Shown here: positions 49,256 through 60,821 of the stretch, in pieces | How positions within the stretch are numbered: the first letter of the stretch is position 1 | Layout of the letters: each line of letters opens with the position of its first letter | Source of the DNA: Oxytricha trifallax | Taxonomy: Eukaryota; Ciliophora; Spirotrichea; Sporadotrichida; Oxytrichidae | Length of the DNA stretch: 64,000 nucleotides | Direction of reading: 5' to 3' | Assembly (NCBI GenBank): GCA_000711775.1 | Contig: ARYC01002100.1 | Span: 1 to 64,000 of the forward strand | Notes under the pieces: model-generated | The model's input: the letters and a program-made list of their open reading frames with translations, nothing else | Told to the model about the DNA's origin: nothing | The model's database searches: none | Made by a program: the position numbers and the translations under genes

Positions 49256-50490
49256 ATGGATAATACAACCTGACGTTAATATAATAAACAAAAGTTGGCA
49301 TCTGTATAAGCAGATGAATTCCATAATTCTGAACTAGATATTGTCATCATTTATTATAGGTCTCATTCGTCAAAAGCAATAATTGAAAATTTAGATGCTG
49401 AAGATTATAAAACACACAAAAAGACTCATAAGTGGATGATTCCATCTAATAGAAGGATCTTATTTGTTTTTAAAAGTTGTGAATGTTTTTATAAAAATTA
49501 ACATTCCACTTTGGAAAACTTCCACATTGTAATAAAGCAATACTTTAGTTAGAATGCTAATTATAATTAACTTTAAAAGAGTTTCAACTTATTTAATAAC
49601 TATACCTAAATCTTTCAAGAATGATCGAAAAATTCTAAAAAAAATGTTTCCATAAATTGTCAAATTTATAGCTTTTTATTTGAAATTATTTCATATCTAA
49701 AATTGATATAAAAATCATTTAAATTTTATTTTGAGCAAAATAAGTTAGCGTTCTATTAAAAATCCCTAAATATGAAATTAAATGTTTATAAATCAATAAG
49801 ATTAAAAAGTTTCTATATATTTTATCCCAATCCTTCTTATTTATTTGTATATAATTCGATAACAATTTTTTAAAACCTAAATAAGGAATTTAAAAATAAA
49901 AAAAGAACTGTGCAAACTTAGAATCATTAAAAGATCCACGAGATATGAGAACAGTATATGGATTAACAAGCTTGATTTTATTCATGAAAAACTTGGATAA
50001 TATTGTCTTCAGACTAAACAAGGATCTTGATATCCCTTATTAATAAGAAATATCTTTAATTTTCAATGCAAATTAAATTATTTTTTTCTCTGTATATTAA
50101 CTTAGATATGTTAGACATATTTAAGAAAACGAATAATTATTTAAACAAAAAGCCCTAGCTTGATGATAAGCGTGCAAGAATTATTATTTCTAATATGAAA
50201 AGTTTAAATTTAATCAAAAACTAATATAATAATGCGAATACTTAAATATCAAACGCAGGTGGAGATAGACTATTCATATAAAATGTAAGTTACAAAAAAC
50301 ATATCTTTAATTTTTTTTATAGTGGTCCTACCTGGAAGACAACAGGTGCAGCTGGACTGGTGCTTCGCATATTGACCGAGAGAGCAGACATAGAAGTTGA
50401 ATTTGACGATGAAGATGAAGAAGAGGAAGATGAAAAGGAAGAATAGCAATAATCAGAGAGATTTCCAATTTTGATTTACATAACAAGTTT
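49256..50490 (+). CDS. unknown coding blocks upstream of the cation channel
   Basis: ATG 49256 opens MDNTT, then one TGA, then QKLASVQADEFHNSELDIVI and ENLDAEDYKTHKKTHKWMIP to about 49450. After an AT-rich gap, 50150-50280 reads LDDKRARIIISNMKSLNLIK. A candidate intron (50285-50323, GTAAGTTACA..TTTATAG) leads to GPTWKTTGAAGLVLRILTER and an acidic tail EFDDEDEEEEDEKEEQQQ ending near 50450. These may form the cytoplasmic N-terminal region of the channel at 50520-52740 or a separate gene. No family recognised. Confidence 0.5.
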
Positions 50491-50519
50491 TAGTATTAGT
50501 GTGATTAAAATAATTAATT

Positions 50520-52740
50520 GATTAAAGTTTTCGTATTATAAATCATAAATGATGATTTCGAACAACTTCAAGATGCAAGTAAAATTGATTTTGAAGTGAA
50601 AATGATTTCCTTATGGTTGTAGAAAAATTTCCAATTGAGAGAAAAGATGATATAGAGGGCAGTAACTTGAATCAATATATAAAGTTCCGCATCTACAATT
50701 ATAATGTCTAGAATTTTTGAAGGTTTTTCATTGATGGTTAATAAACTTAAGATGTGATCATTCATAGCACAGTACAATTATTTAGGTTTATGCTGGTAGT
50801 GTCACACTAGCTATTGAAGATCCTACAGATAATAATATTGTAGGAATACATTCGATTTGGGAAAATGAATTTAAATTAAATTAATTAAATATTAAAATCA
50901 TGGCAGTTATGAAATCCAAAGTGACTTAAAATTTAAAAATAAATGGATTCTACGGTAGATCCCGCAATTTTAGCTGGACTTTACTATTGCCAATATTCAA
51001 GAATCATCCCAGAAAGCGATATATTTTGATTTTGAGCTAACTCCCAAAAATAGTGTAATGGGTTTTTCTCGCTTGAGCATTGAGATAAATTCATTATAGC
51101 AAAAACAACCACCGTCTCATTTTTAATGCGCTATCCAGATAGTATAATATTGTCATGGTTTTCAGGCATTTTCCAAAAACATAACTGAAGGTAATTAATA
51201 ATTAATTAATTTTAATTTTAATTCATTTTCCCAAATCGAATGTATTCCTACAATACTAAAAACTAAAAAAACACCATGGATACTTTGTTCTTAACATTCT
51301 ATACTATAGAAATGAGTCTAAAGATTATCGGTTTAGGATTCATATTCAACAGAGGAGCTTACTAAAGAGATACTTGGAAAATATGTAATTTCGTCATTGA
51401 AGCTACTGCTTACATACCTTTGTATGTGTAAAGCGGTAGTGTAAACCTGAGTGGATTGAGAGCTTTCAGAGTTTTGAGACCTTTAAAGAGTATTTTAATT
51501 ACTTCAATTGATGGTCTTAAGGTCGTTGTCTCTGCTCTTCTCTCTTCCATGCCACTGCTCAGAGATATAATTATTGTGCTTTAATTCTTCTTCTTTATCT
51601 TTGCAATAGTAGGCTTGCTACTTTTTAAAAAATATCTTAAAAATTGATGCATCAAAATTTTCTAATTATTGTAAAATAACTTAATAATGAAACTGGTGCA
51701 CCTAACGATGATGGAAGGTTTTGCGATTTTAAAGATTGCCCTCCAGGCTACTTCTTCGGTAATCAAACAAAAATTTAGATTACAATTAAACTAACTTTGA
51801 TACTACATTCCATACTATTCAATAATGGCAATCTTCACAAGTGCAACTCTTTAAGGGCTGACCTACTTTATGAATTCAATGAGTCAATCATTTACAAATT
51901 TGGCTTTTATTATTTCATTCCCCTTGTCTTCATTGGTTCATTCTTTCTCATGAACTTGACTTTAAATGCTATTAAATAAGGATTTACTGCAATTCAAGAG
52001 GCTAGAGTAAAATATAAAGATTCATGCATTTTTAAGAAGAAAATTATAGAAGTCGACTTTGTAACATACGACCATTTAGTCGATGAATAATAAAAAAAAG
52101 TGATAAGAGACAGAATTGAAGATTAAAAACAATTAAAGTGGAAAATGTCTCTTTTTATCAATGATCGAATCAAGAAGAGAATAAGAAAGTTTAAAGAAAG
52201 AAAAGCTGGTAATAATAAAGGTAATAAAAATAAAACAACTGCAGGCAGTACTGGCTTAGAAAATGGTCACTCTCATGAGTTTCGAATATAGTTAGATATT
52301 TGGAGGCACATAAACTATAACAAAAGAGATAAATAACGATGGCGTAGATTCTATGCAAAACAATTCAGCTAGATTTGAAATTCACACTCAGCAATCTTAA
52401 AGATACCCTTTTAGAACCTAATCAAGAAAAAATTAGGAAATAACCTGTGTTACCTCTGAGTTGAAAAGATAGACCCTTAAAGTAGAGTTAAACGTACAAT
52501 TAATATCTTCAACTTGAAAAAGCTTGATTAAGAAGCCATAGAAGAGGAGGACGATGAGTACAAGACCGAGTTCAGTAATATAGTTTTAAGTAACAAAATT
52601 TTCAATAATAAACAATTTCCAAGTAAAAATGTTTGAGCAGGTAGTAATAGAAGTCGATCCACCCTCAAGAATAGTAATGGTTGGTGATAACGATGTTAGG
52701 CGGTCATCTTCAAGAAGCTCATAATTTTATAGAATGTTAT
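50520..52740 (+). CDS. voltage-gated cation channel (Nav/Cav-type) domain, interrupted in frame by a 416-bp element
   Basis: AGSVTLAIEDPTDNN (end of the first helix of a voltage-sensor domain) is cut at 50837. Sequence resumes at 51254 as TKNQKNTMDTLFLTFYTIEM, SLKIIGLGFIFNRGAY, then the S4 voltage sensor VNLSGLRAFRVLRPLKSI and ALLSSMPLLRDIIIVLQFF (S4-S5 linker and S5). 51690-51800 encodes a pore loop with RFCDFKDCPPGYFFGNQT and FDTTFHTIQQWQ. 51860-51980 encodes LYEFNESIIYKFGFYYFIPL and the S6 helix FIGSFFLMNLTLNAIKQGF. 52000-52740 is a charged cytoplasmic tail. The frame is broken in the pore where LEGW-T is expected (near 51860) and in the tail. Ciliate channels of this type carry Ca2+ or Na+ currents for swimming behaviour; selectivity cannot be read because of the break. 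Confidence 0.85.
50838..51253. mobile_element. 416-bp TA-flanked palindromic element, copy A (acts as an in-frame IES)
   Basis: Ends TTGTAGGAATACATTCGA and its inverted copy at the right, flanked by TA at 50836-50837 and 51254-51255. Terminal inverted repeats of about 30 bp share CATTYGAWTTGG with copy B. The interior shares TTAGCTGGACTTTACTATTG with copy B. Removing the element and one TA joins GAT AAT AAT ACT AAA AAC and restores DPTDNNTKNQKNTMDTLF of the channel. There is no coding capacity. The TA duplication points to a Tc1/mariner-type mobiliser. Confidence 0.9.
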
Positions 52741-52859
52741 AACTGTTGTTGAGTTAATTTTAAACTTCTTGAATAAAATCTAACTTTTGTAATACATGAA
52801 AAATCACCAAAAACACAAATTGATTAAATTCAGATATAAAAATCTGGCAAAAGTGTCAA

Positions 52860-53095
52860 ACTTTTAGGCATGCATAATATGAAAAAACGAAATTTCATAA
52901 ATCCTATCCATTAAAGAAAAATGATAATTCAAAAATGAATTTATTATCTAAGAAACCTCATGATTCCCAAAAATAAGTGCAAAAGAAATTCAGGATTGAT
53001 GATCAGTTTTTCATTGATTTTATTAATCATAATTTAGAAGTACTAGAGTAGGAATTAAGTTATTACTTAAAATAAATAAATTTTCTGAATTGAAA
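52860..53095 (+). CDS. short unknown ORF, possible channel C-terminus
   Basis: KSYPLKKNDNSKMNLLSKK, then PHDSQKQVQKKFRIDDQFF and INHNLEVLEQELSYYLKQ read in one frame to TGA near 53093. Charged and helical. It could be the last coding block of the channel upstream or of another protein. No family recognised. Confidence 0.45.
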
Positions 53096-53099
53096 CCTC

Positions 53100-53350
53100 C
53101 ATTTTCCTTTCCCTTATTTTTTGATTTATCTAATTTTTATTTTATTTTCCTTTTAATAATTGAGATTTTTTCGATTAATTAATAATTAAGAACTCAATAT
53201 CTGATTTTCTTATATTGATCATGTCTATTCCTCAAAATTTTGACAAAATATTATTATATTAACCTTATTAAATTCCCATTATCAATTAAACTTTATTGAT
53301 TATTAATTTGACTAAATTTTTAAAAAAAAGTATCTTTAGTAAAGTAATTT
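53100..53350. other. AT-rich intergenic stretch
   Basis: No coding-like frame. Confidence 0.4.
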
Positions 53351-53355
53351 CTTGA

Positions 53356-54800
53356 AATAGAGGAGAAATAGATGACCTAAAGAATTTCCAAATCATCAGT
53401 CAAATTCTAATGATAAACGACAAAGACTTTATTGAAAGCCAGGTTAATATCTGAAATTTTTTATTTTAACAGATGACTACCTCAACATTAGATCCCCATC
53501 ATAGATATAACCAAGAAATAATTACTGGGATGATAGGCTTGAAATATAAATTGTGCTCCCTATGCTACAGTGAAAAAAATAAACATTTATGTTGTATGGA
53601 AATTTGATTTTAATTGGGAGATTTACTAATAAAATCCTCAAAGATTCAGATATTTCAAAAGTTTGGTGCAAAATTAAATTTTGCAACTGGTTAATTCGAA
53701 GGAAAAAAAGTAGAAATAATTTCTATAGATAAAAATTGAAAGGAAATAATAATTTATTTATGAGTTAGGATTTAAGTATCTCCCAAGAATTCGAATAGGA
53801 TAAATTAAAAAATTAAGCTTATCAATTGTTTATATTTTAAAGAAAGAAGCAATTTCATAAATTAAGTTAGTGACGGAGATAATAAAAATCCTAAGAAAAA
53901 TAATAATGGCAGTCCATAAACTTTAAAGAGCTTATCTAACGAATGGCTAAACTCAAATGAGATTCCACTTGCAAGATATGGGACTGATATCACCAGAGTA
54001 AATATTGTGTAAAAAAATATGGTTTTTAGTAAAATTTGCTCTTTCAAATTTGAATTATTTAAAATTTTCCAATAAATTAATAATCAAAATGATACACAAT
54101 TTAGAAGGCAGCACGCTATAGATCAAACAAATAATAATTGCAAAAGAACAGATTCAACTGCTAAGAATTTGATGAACAATCTTTCACATATTAGTTTGAT
54201 AACAATCAACTAAAATGGAACAATAAACTCTGATGCCTATGTTTCTCTCTTCGTTAGCAATGGAAATTTGAATTTAGGGGCTTTATTATGAAATAAGTAT
54301 AAGTTATAAGAGAATGTTATACTTTGAAATTATGGGTTAAAGCATAGTCTTACAACAGGAAATACCTTGAATAGTAAAAATATTAAAAGTATAAACAGTA
54401 ATAAAGTAATTCCTTTTAAGTCCAATTTCACAGAACATCCCTTAGCAAGTAGATAAAGCACCTTAATTAAATCTAATTATATGCAATTTGCTTTTGAAAA
54501 AGCAATTTATAGAAAATATTAGAAAAAACTTTTTCTACACCTTCTGACGATAGAAACATGGCAGACACACAATTACGAATATTAATGAAATGTCAGTTGA
54601 ATAATCAGTTCTTAATTCTCGATATTTAATATCAGATATATAATAAAAATATTGTAAAACTTTCTTTATTAGAGAGCAATTTGATTTCGAGAAAGTCACA
54701 GATGATTTTTTGAGATGAGAGACCAAAAATTAAAGGAAAAAATTAACTATGATAAAAAGCCTTCGCAATTACTTAATCTTAGAATTGGAATTTTATTACT
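53356..54800 (+). CDS. unknown protein in several frame-broken blocks
   Basis: First block 53356-53444: GEIDDLKNFQIISQILMIND, then ending KDFIESQ. A short intron candidate (53445-53474, GTTAATAT..TTAACAG) follows, then MTTSTLDPHHRYNQEII. 54100-54290: RRQHAIDQTNNNCKRTDS, then HISLITINQNGTINSDAYVS. 54335-54540: NKVIPFKSNFTEHPLASR and NYMQFAFEKAIYRKYQKK. 54545-54720 in two frames: SDDRNMADTQLRI and SDIQQKYCKTFFIREQFDFE. 53700-54090 is AT-rich and probably an IES. The product is soluble-looking and unidentified. Confidence 0.45.
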
Positions 54801-54989
54801 TTAATATAATTTGTAAGTTAAAATTAAATTTAGTTTCAGAAATTTAAATACAAATGTAAAAAAGGAAAGTGAAGCAATATTAAAGAAAAGTCACTTATTC
54901 TCCAAATATCTTTATAGCTAATGAAGAGTAATTTTTGTTTTAAAAAATTTATTAAATTATTTTTCATATTTATTTTTTATTTTAAGCAT

Positions 54990-55180
54990 TTTTAAAAAAA
55001 AAAGAAGATTAAGAATACTTGCATCACCTCATATTAGACTAAAACGATTTACTAACACTTATTCAAGAGTAGTTTAAATGAACCTTACATCACGAACACA
55101 TACGTTATGTTTTTATTTCTAAAAACATTGGAGGCATATTATAATTTATTTAAGCTAATTGATAGTAAAATTTAATTTTT
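54990..55180 (+). CDS. short unknown coding block with in-frame TGA
   Basis: KEDQEYLHHLILDQNDLLTL then IQEQFK, TGA, TLHHEHIRYVFISKNIGGI read in the same frame. The protein-like sequence on both sides of the TGA suggests a single substitution or error. Probably continues the preceding gene. Confidence 0.4.
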
Positions 55181-55581
55181 AATGTTACTGGTATTATTTC
55201 AATTGCAATTCATGATAAGAAAGACCACAGAACAAATAAAACTAGAAAAAATTAAAATCTAGCATTTAAACTTGACAGCATTCACTATTTTATCAGAAAT
55301 TTAAGAAGTTACAATTTTAAGCTTCCTAATTTTCAAAAATACAATATAAAGGAATAAAAAAATAAATAATTAAAACTAATTTATAAACAGTATTTTAATT
55401 AAAGTGAATCATTAATCTCGTAAATTTATATCTAAGATTTTGTGCAAATTGAAGTTGTCAAATTGTTCAAAATCTAATCTTTAAAGATATTCCAACTTAT
55501 TATTGAATTTAATCAATATACACTATGTAATAATTTCAATCGATTTTCTTTTTTTCTAATTTTGGAGTTAATTAAATGTGT

Positions 55582-56015
55582 GTTCTAACCAAGATACCCC
55601 TCCCCACCCCCCTCCCCACCATACACCGAGATACCCCTCCCCATACCCCCCTCCCTACCCCCAAACTATTTTATAATAAAAAATAATTTAATAATTTATA
55701 AAATCTTTTATAAATGAGAATTTTAAAAATTATTGATTAAATAATTATAATAATTTATAAAATCTTTTATAAATGAGAATTTTAAAATTTTATTGATTGA
55801 ATAATTATTTTTATTTATAATTAAAGCTTAATAATTTTAATTATATTTAAATTAATAATAATGATTAATTTATAAAATTCTCATTTATAAAAGATTTTAT
55901 AAATTATTATATTATTATTATTATAAAATAGGTAAGGGGTGGGGAGGGGGGTATGGGGAGGGGTATCTCGGTTTAGAGTGGGGAGTGGGTGGGGAGGGGT
56001 ATCTCTGGTTAGAAC
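55582..56015. mobile_element. foldback element, 434 bp, C/G-rich ends, about 8-bp target duplication
   Basis: The left end starts GTTCTAACCAAGATACCCC and the right end is its inverted copy, stopping GGTTAGAAC at 56015. Each arm carries two copies of GAGATACCCCTCCCC next to CCCCACCCC-type tracts, then an AT-rich inner palindrome (ATTTATAAAATCTTTTATAAA). AAATGTG flanks both sides (55574-55580 and 56016-56022) with an eighth base T or C. No coding capacity. Same insertion class as 48401-49022, but unrelated in sequence. Confidence 0.82.
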
Positions 56016-56024
56016 AAATGTGCT

Positions 56025-56870
56025 TAACTAATTGTAAAACTAATTTATAATTTAATACAAAAAATGATCATCAGTAATAATAATGATTGATGGTATTATT
56101 AATGATACAGTAAATCAAAGTTTCAGTCTCTTTAATAAATCATTATAACAAAAGCTAAATTATAAATAATTTTTAAATAATAAAAATTGTTTGATATTTC
56201 ATGAATGCTGGCTAGGTTGTACAAACAATCTATTTTAATGATATCATTCTATTTCTTTTATTTGATTATAATTATTTAAATATACTGTTATTCTTATAAA
56301 AAACAACAGTATAAACATTACTTTTCCTTATAAGAAATCAAAGACTGGAACTTCAAACTTAGGAGGTAATATGCCATCCACCATAGCCAAGTCAGTGATT
56401 TTAATTTATAACTTTTATTATCTAAATAATCACTTTTGTGATATTATTTTTTGTATAAATTAATTGATTATCATTTTAAATAATATTGAGATCAAAATTA
56501 TGAATCCAGATGAGTAGTTAATACATAATATAGAAACTGAGGTATTTATGAAAACTACAAATAATCCCATTATAAATAAATCCACGAGAAGATTCAGAGC
56601 TAGTATTATTTATTTGATATAAGTCATGTTAATTAATAGTTATAGAATTAAACTAAAAATAATGGTTATTTATTATAACATATCTATTGAAAAAGAATTG
56701 AGAAAGAGAATCAATACTAATATAATTTAGATTTACAATATTTCAATACTTTCATAAATAATAATCAATAACAAAATTTACTTTATAAATATTGTAATTA
56801 TTACATCAATTGCTGCTTAATTAGAAATTCTTTTCCATTAAAAAACAGAAATTTGTTTAATTTATTTCAT
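56025..56870. other. AT-rich stretch
   Basis: No coding-like frame or repeat supported. Confidence 0.4.
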
Positions 56871-56899
56871 GAATTTTCTATTAAATTCAATGTTCTTTT

Positions 56900-57175
56900 T
56901 AGTCAATAATGAATCCAATGTAATAGACAGTCTAGCCATAAGACAGATGTTGCTGAAGAAAGCAGCAGCTAAGGACCAACAACTGCAGAGAAAAATTAAT
57001 CTATCATGATTCAACAGAGATCTTACAGATCCACTCTTTTTAGAGTAGTTATTACCAAGAGGAAAAATATGCTTACTAAGGAGGAACAAGTTTTATGCCC
57101 GTCTATTGCAGGTATAAAGGAGATTTATTAAGGTGAAGAAGAAGAGCTTAATATTAAAATGGTTTAGTGCTTAAA
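56900..57175 (+). CDS. unknown basic coding block
   Basis: NNESNVIDSLAIRQMLLKKA, AAKDQQLQRKINLS, one TGA, then FNRDLTDPLFLEQLLPRGKI and CLLRRNKFYARLLQ. At 57111 a CAG/GTATAAAG junction could be a 5' splice site; unspliced, the frame continues VQRRFIKVKKKSLILKWFSA. Very basic C-terminus, leucine-rich helices. An opposite-strand open frame over the same bases is less protein-like. No family recognised. Confidence 0.45.
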
Positions 57176-57369
57176 ATTTCAAAGATTAAACTGTTGTTAT
57201 AAAATTATATAAAACTAATATAAGTCAAAATTATGATATAATAATACATTAAGACTAGTTGACAGCTGTCTAGAAATTTAGTAATTTTATGATGGTTAGA
57301 TATGGCTTTATTTACTATTGTATTTCTGATAAGGCAAGATTTTTTACACATTTCCCTTTCCATGTTTTA

Positions 57370-57660
57370 TATCATCTTATCGTAGCTCAATTAGCCTGGG
57401 ATTGAACAGATCTAAGTTTATAGGGCTACTCTACAAAAGGCAATACTTTATGGGAGCCGAAAATAAGTAGGTGTGGAGATATAGGGCAGTCTAGACAAAT
57501 TATCTATCTATGTTTCATTAGTAAGTTGAATAAATTTATTTTTCAAAAAAGGCATCTTATTAGGGGTCATGCCATTATTAATCATTTAAATATAGATTTA
57601 GATTCAAAAATCTTTTATTTAAATTTGATGAATTTATCCCATTAATCATAAAAGCTTGAA
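57370..57660 (+). CDS. unknown coding block
   Basis: SISLGLNRSKFIGLLYKRQY, FMGAENKQVWRYRAVQTNYL and SMFHQQVEQIYFSK read without TGA to about 57655, TAA/TAG as Gln. It lies 200 bp after the basic block and may belong to the same gene. No family recognised. Confidence 0.45.
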
Positions 57661-58049
57661 TTAACATATAGTTTATTTTCAAATGTTTGATAAATGTTTT
57701 TAATAAATAATTTAGATAAACGGTTGGCAGTATAGGTTCATCATGAAAAGATTAACAACTAAAAAGGATGTTGATTTAGGAAAATAGTGGAAGAGGAGGT
57801 TTTGGGGTTTCCATATGTTTTACTTAGGAAAATAGTTAGAGCTGAGGCTTTGGTGATTCCCTAAAAAAATTATTATTTATTAATATTTATATGTATATAT
57901 TATTTACTCACAGTTACGAATAAACCCCATAAATTGGATAACATGGATGCTCATCAAGGTCATTAAGTAAAGTAATAAAATGGAGTAAATAAGTTATACC
58001 TATAAAGTTTAAATCATAAATACTTATTTTTTATATTGAAATAAATTTC

Positions 58050-59541
58050 TTTCCTATATTGTCAAACATGAACTACTTCTCATCGATAGACACGAATTTT
58101 AAAGAGTTGCTTTAAGGGTTGAACCTTTAAATTGTTTTTTTTACTCAGATTCTGTGAGTTATTAGAGATCGTTGATACTTTACATAGTTTAAGTTTGATT
58201 TAACTATTATTACATGCCATTTTAATTGCTTAAAGTATTAATTTAGTCCATTCTCTTTTTTAATACTGTTTTTCAATACAGGTTACTCTGTCTTTATAAT
58301 TCCTTAATAGTGTTGTTTAAAATATCAAAATTGCTATTAAACTTTTTTGAAAGGTCAGTACATATAGTATTTACTTAATCCAAAATGTTTTTGAAATTTA
58401 ATGGCTAGAACTTTTATTTTTCTTAGTATTCTTTTTATTGGTTAGACATTTGAACCTCAAATATCTTTTATTACTCACTTAAAGTTTGAGTTAGTTTTAA
58501 TTTTCCTCAATTAGTTGTTTCAAGCTTTAATAAAGTTATTTAAACCTTTTAACTTAGTTGCTAAGGACTCTTATGTTGCAATTCCGATAGTCGGAGATAA
58601 GTCTTTTATATCCTTAACAAGCACCTTAAACACATTTTAAATCTAGTTTTTTCCATCTTCTATCAATTGTTCTATCATTTGAATATCCATCCCATCCACT
58701 TTTTCCTGAAGATTTGCTAATTATTCATTGTTTTGTTAGAGTTAGACATGCATTTCATTAAGTTAATCTTATAACATCTCTGGCATTTGAGCTATCAGCT
58801 TATCTCTGATGTCATTCAAAGCTTATTAAGTTAATCCTTGAAACTAGTAATTTAAGATTTCCTCTAATTAATTTAATTCAGGATAAGTTGTATCGGAATT
58901 TGTTTGAAATTCTTCAGAGTCTGATTTAAGCTATTATGAATTTAATGATTATAAGCCAGAGTGAATTTTCTATTCACTTTGTGGTAGTTCATCTGAATTA
59001 TTACTTCCTTAATCACTTATTATCGTAATGGGTTTTGGTTAAATCTGCTAGCTCACTTTTTAATCTTATTAATTTTAGAGTTATTTTGTAGCAACTTATT
59101 TACCAGGGGTTGATCATTTACTATCGATTTTTCTGGAGTTTAAAGTTTTATTAGCAAGTTTAGGTGATGTTATAATTCATCCTTGTGAAATTTCTTTTGT
59201 AATTAAACTTTTACATCTTTATACGTTTTCATTCCTAGTATGCCTTACTGTTTTAAATACTTCATAATCGTAGTCCCCTATTCCTTTTATTTAAGCTCCT
59301 TAAGTTTATCATCATCAAAAAATTCAGCAGTGAAGTCTAAAAGTTCTTAATCAGAAATTTAAGTTTAAGGGGTTTTGGCTTTTTAAGTTTTTTTTGTGCT
59401 TAATTTCTTGCTTATTCTTAGTTGATATTTGTTTATATATTGACCTCCTTAAATACTATTTGTGGTTCCTAATTTTAGAGATAGTTATTATTAGTAGTCT
59501 ATTCTTGAACTTGTACAATTAAATTCTAGAATGGTTTTCAT
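58050..59541 (-). CDS. coiled-coil protein, frame-broken
   Basis: ATG at 59541 (minus strand) has an in-frame TGA directly upstream. The first 162 codons are open to TGA 59053-59055: MKTILEFNCTSSRIDYQQQL, ELLDFTAEFFDDDKLKELKQ, GILGMKTYKDVKVQLQKKFH. After a one-base slip in an A run the protein continues PKPITIISDQGSNNSDELPQ, LNDIRDKLIAQMPEMLQDQL, NEMHVQLQQNNEQLANLQEK, VDGMDIQMIEQLIEDGKNQI and KDLSPTIGIATQESLATKLK to TGA near 58520. Further coiled-coil sequence (SKKFNSNFDILNNTIKELQR) follows in other frames to about 58100. Heptad-rich, Gln-rich; function unknown. The start lies 15 bp from the palindromic element at 59556. Confidence 0.68.
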
Positions 59542-59555
59542 TCAATCCATTCATA

Positions 59556-60336
59556 GTTTGTTAGACTTTTAATTATTTTTAATAGACTATTTTTAAACTT
59601 GTTAATGTAAAATTTTTAGAGAATTAATAAATTTTTTGATTAATATACAATTTGGATATTTTTTGACCCATTAAAATTAAGAGCATATTGTCAAAAAATT
59701 AGTAAAAGAAAATATAGTCTAACATTATATAAGTATTGTAGGAATACATTTGAATTTGGAAAGTTAATTAAAAATAAATAAATAATAAATCAAAATCGTG
59801 GCAGTTAAAGTTGGCCAATTTAAACGATCTTGGGCTCATTCGATAGAGAATTCAAAATTAGCTAGACTTTACTATTGGCGGTACTATTTTATCGCATCCC
59901 TGGAGTGAGATAACTTCAACTTTAATTAAACACCTCTAAATTCAATAAATTATACCCTCACATTAAAGTCGAGTTATCTCGCTCCATGGATGCGATAAAA
60001 TAGTCCTGCCAATAATAAAGTCCAGCTAATTTTAAATTCTCTATCGAATGAGCCCAGGATCGTTTAAATTGGTCAACTTTAACTGCCACGATTTTGATTT
60101 AATATTTATTTATTTTTAATTAATTTTCCAAATTCAAATGTATTCCTACAGTACTTATATAATGTTAGACTATATATACAAGAGCTAATTAAAAAGTGGA
60201 CAATAAGCTCTTAATATTTAATGGGTCAAAAAATATCCAAATTGTATATTAATCAAAAAATTTATTAATTCTCTAAAAATTTTACATTAACAAGTTTAAA
60301 AATAGTCTATTAAAAATAATTAAAAGTCTAACAAAC
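59556..60336. mobile_element. palindromic element with TA duplication, host of nested copy B
   Basis: The ends are GTTTGTTAGACTTTTAATTA and its inverted copy, flanked by TA at 59554-59555 and 60337-60338. The inverted arms extend about 175 bp with few differences (for example TTTTTTGACCCATTAAAATT against its reverse complement). The centre is occupied by the 416-bp element at 59736-60151. Without it and one TA, this element would be about 363 bp. No coding capacity. Confidence 0.8.
59736..60151. mobile_element. 416-bp TA-flanked palindromic element, copy B (nested)
   Basis: Exactly the same length as copy A at 50838-51253. Starts TTGTAGGAATACATTTGAAT and ends with the inverted copy, flanked by TA (59734-59735, 60152-60153). 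Shares the internal ACTTTACTATTG motif with copy A. Its own arms are longer and better matched than in copy A (GGGCTCATTCGATAGAGAAT is repeated inverted), suggesting it is younger or gene-converted. Confidence 0.88.
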
Positions 60337-60339
60337 TAT

Positions 60340-60819
60340 AACGGCTTTAACAAACTATAACAAAGTTTAACAAACTCTTATATTATAAATTTAATTATTT
60401 AAAATACTTATAATTTAAACAAACTCATTAAACTCTATGATAAAGACATTAAAACAAGTCCTTTTACTATATTAATAATAAATACAATAAAAACGACCCT
60501 ATTTATGTATTACAATTATTTAGGCGTACAAACTTTAAATATGAGATGCTTATTAAATTGTTTAGATATTTTATAAAGGTAATTTCAAACCTATTCCTTT
60601 CACTATTCAGTCTCAAGATGTTAGTTTTAAAAGCATTTAGTTGTCAATAATATTATTTGCTTATTTAAAAATACACAAATTATTTTTTTCTGTAATTTAT
60701 AACGTTATTAATTATACTTGAGATAGAAGTTTGTTATATTTCAAGTATGTATAAACTTAATCGAGCAAATGATATAAAAGCTATAATTTTTATACTAGAG
60801 TTTGTTAGAGTTTTAGTGT
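60340..60819. other. AT-rich stretch with TAACAAACT repeats
   Basis: At 60330-60380 the word TAACAAACT occurs three times, and variants recur near 60420 and (inverted) at 60801. No gene seen. Confidence 0.45.
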
Positions 60820-60821
60820 TA

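Noticed and set aside
56862..57089. Minus-strand 75-codon open frame
   Set aside because: The opposite strand has more protein-like composition and continues into the next block.
57375..57440. tRNA-like stretch (AGCTCAATTAGCCTGGGATTGAAC)
   Set aside because: No acceptor stem or T-loop pairing could be built, and the same bases read as protein on the plus strand.
57795..57812. Telomere-like GGTTTTGGGGTTT
   Set aside because: Shorter than two full repeats and inside a GGA/GGTTT-rich patch. Weaker than the site at 37097.
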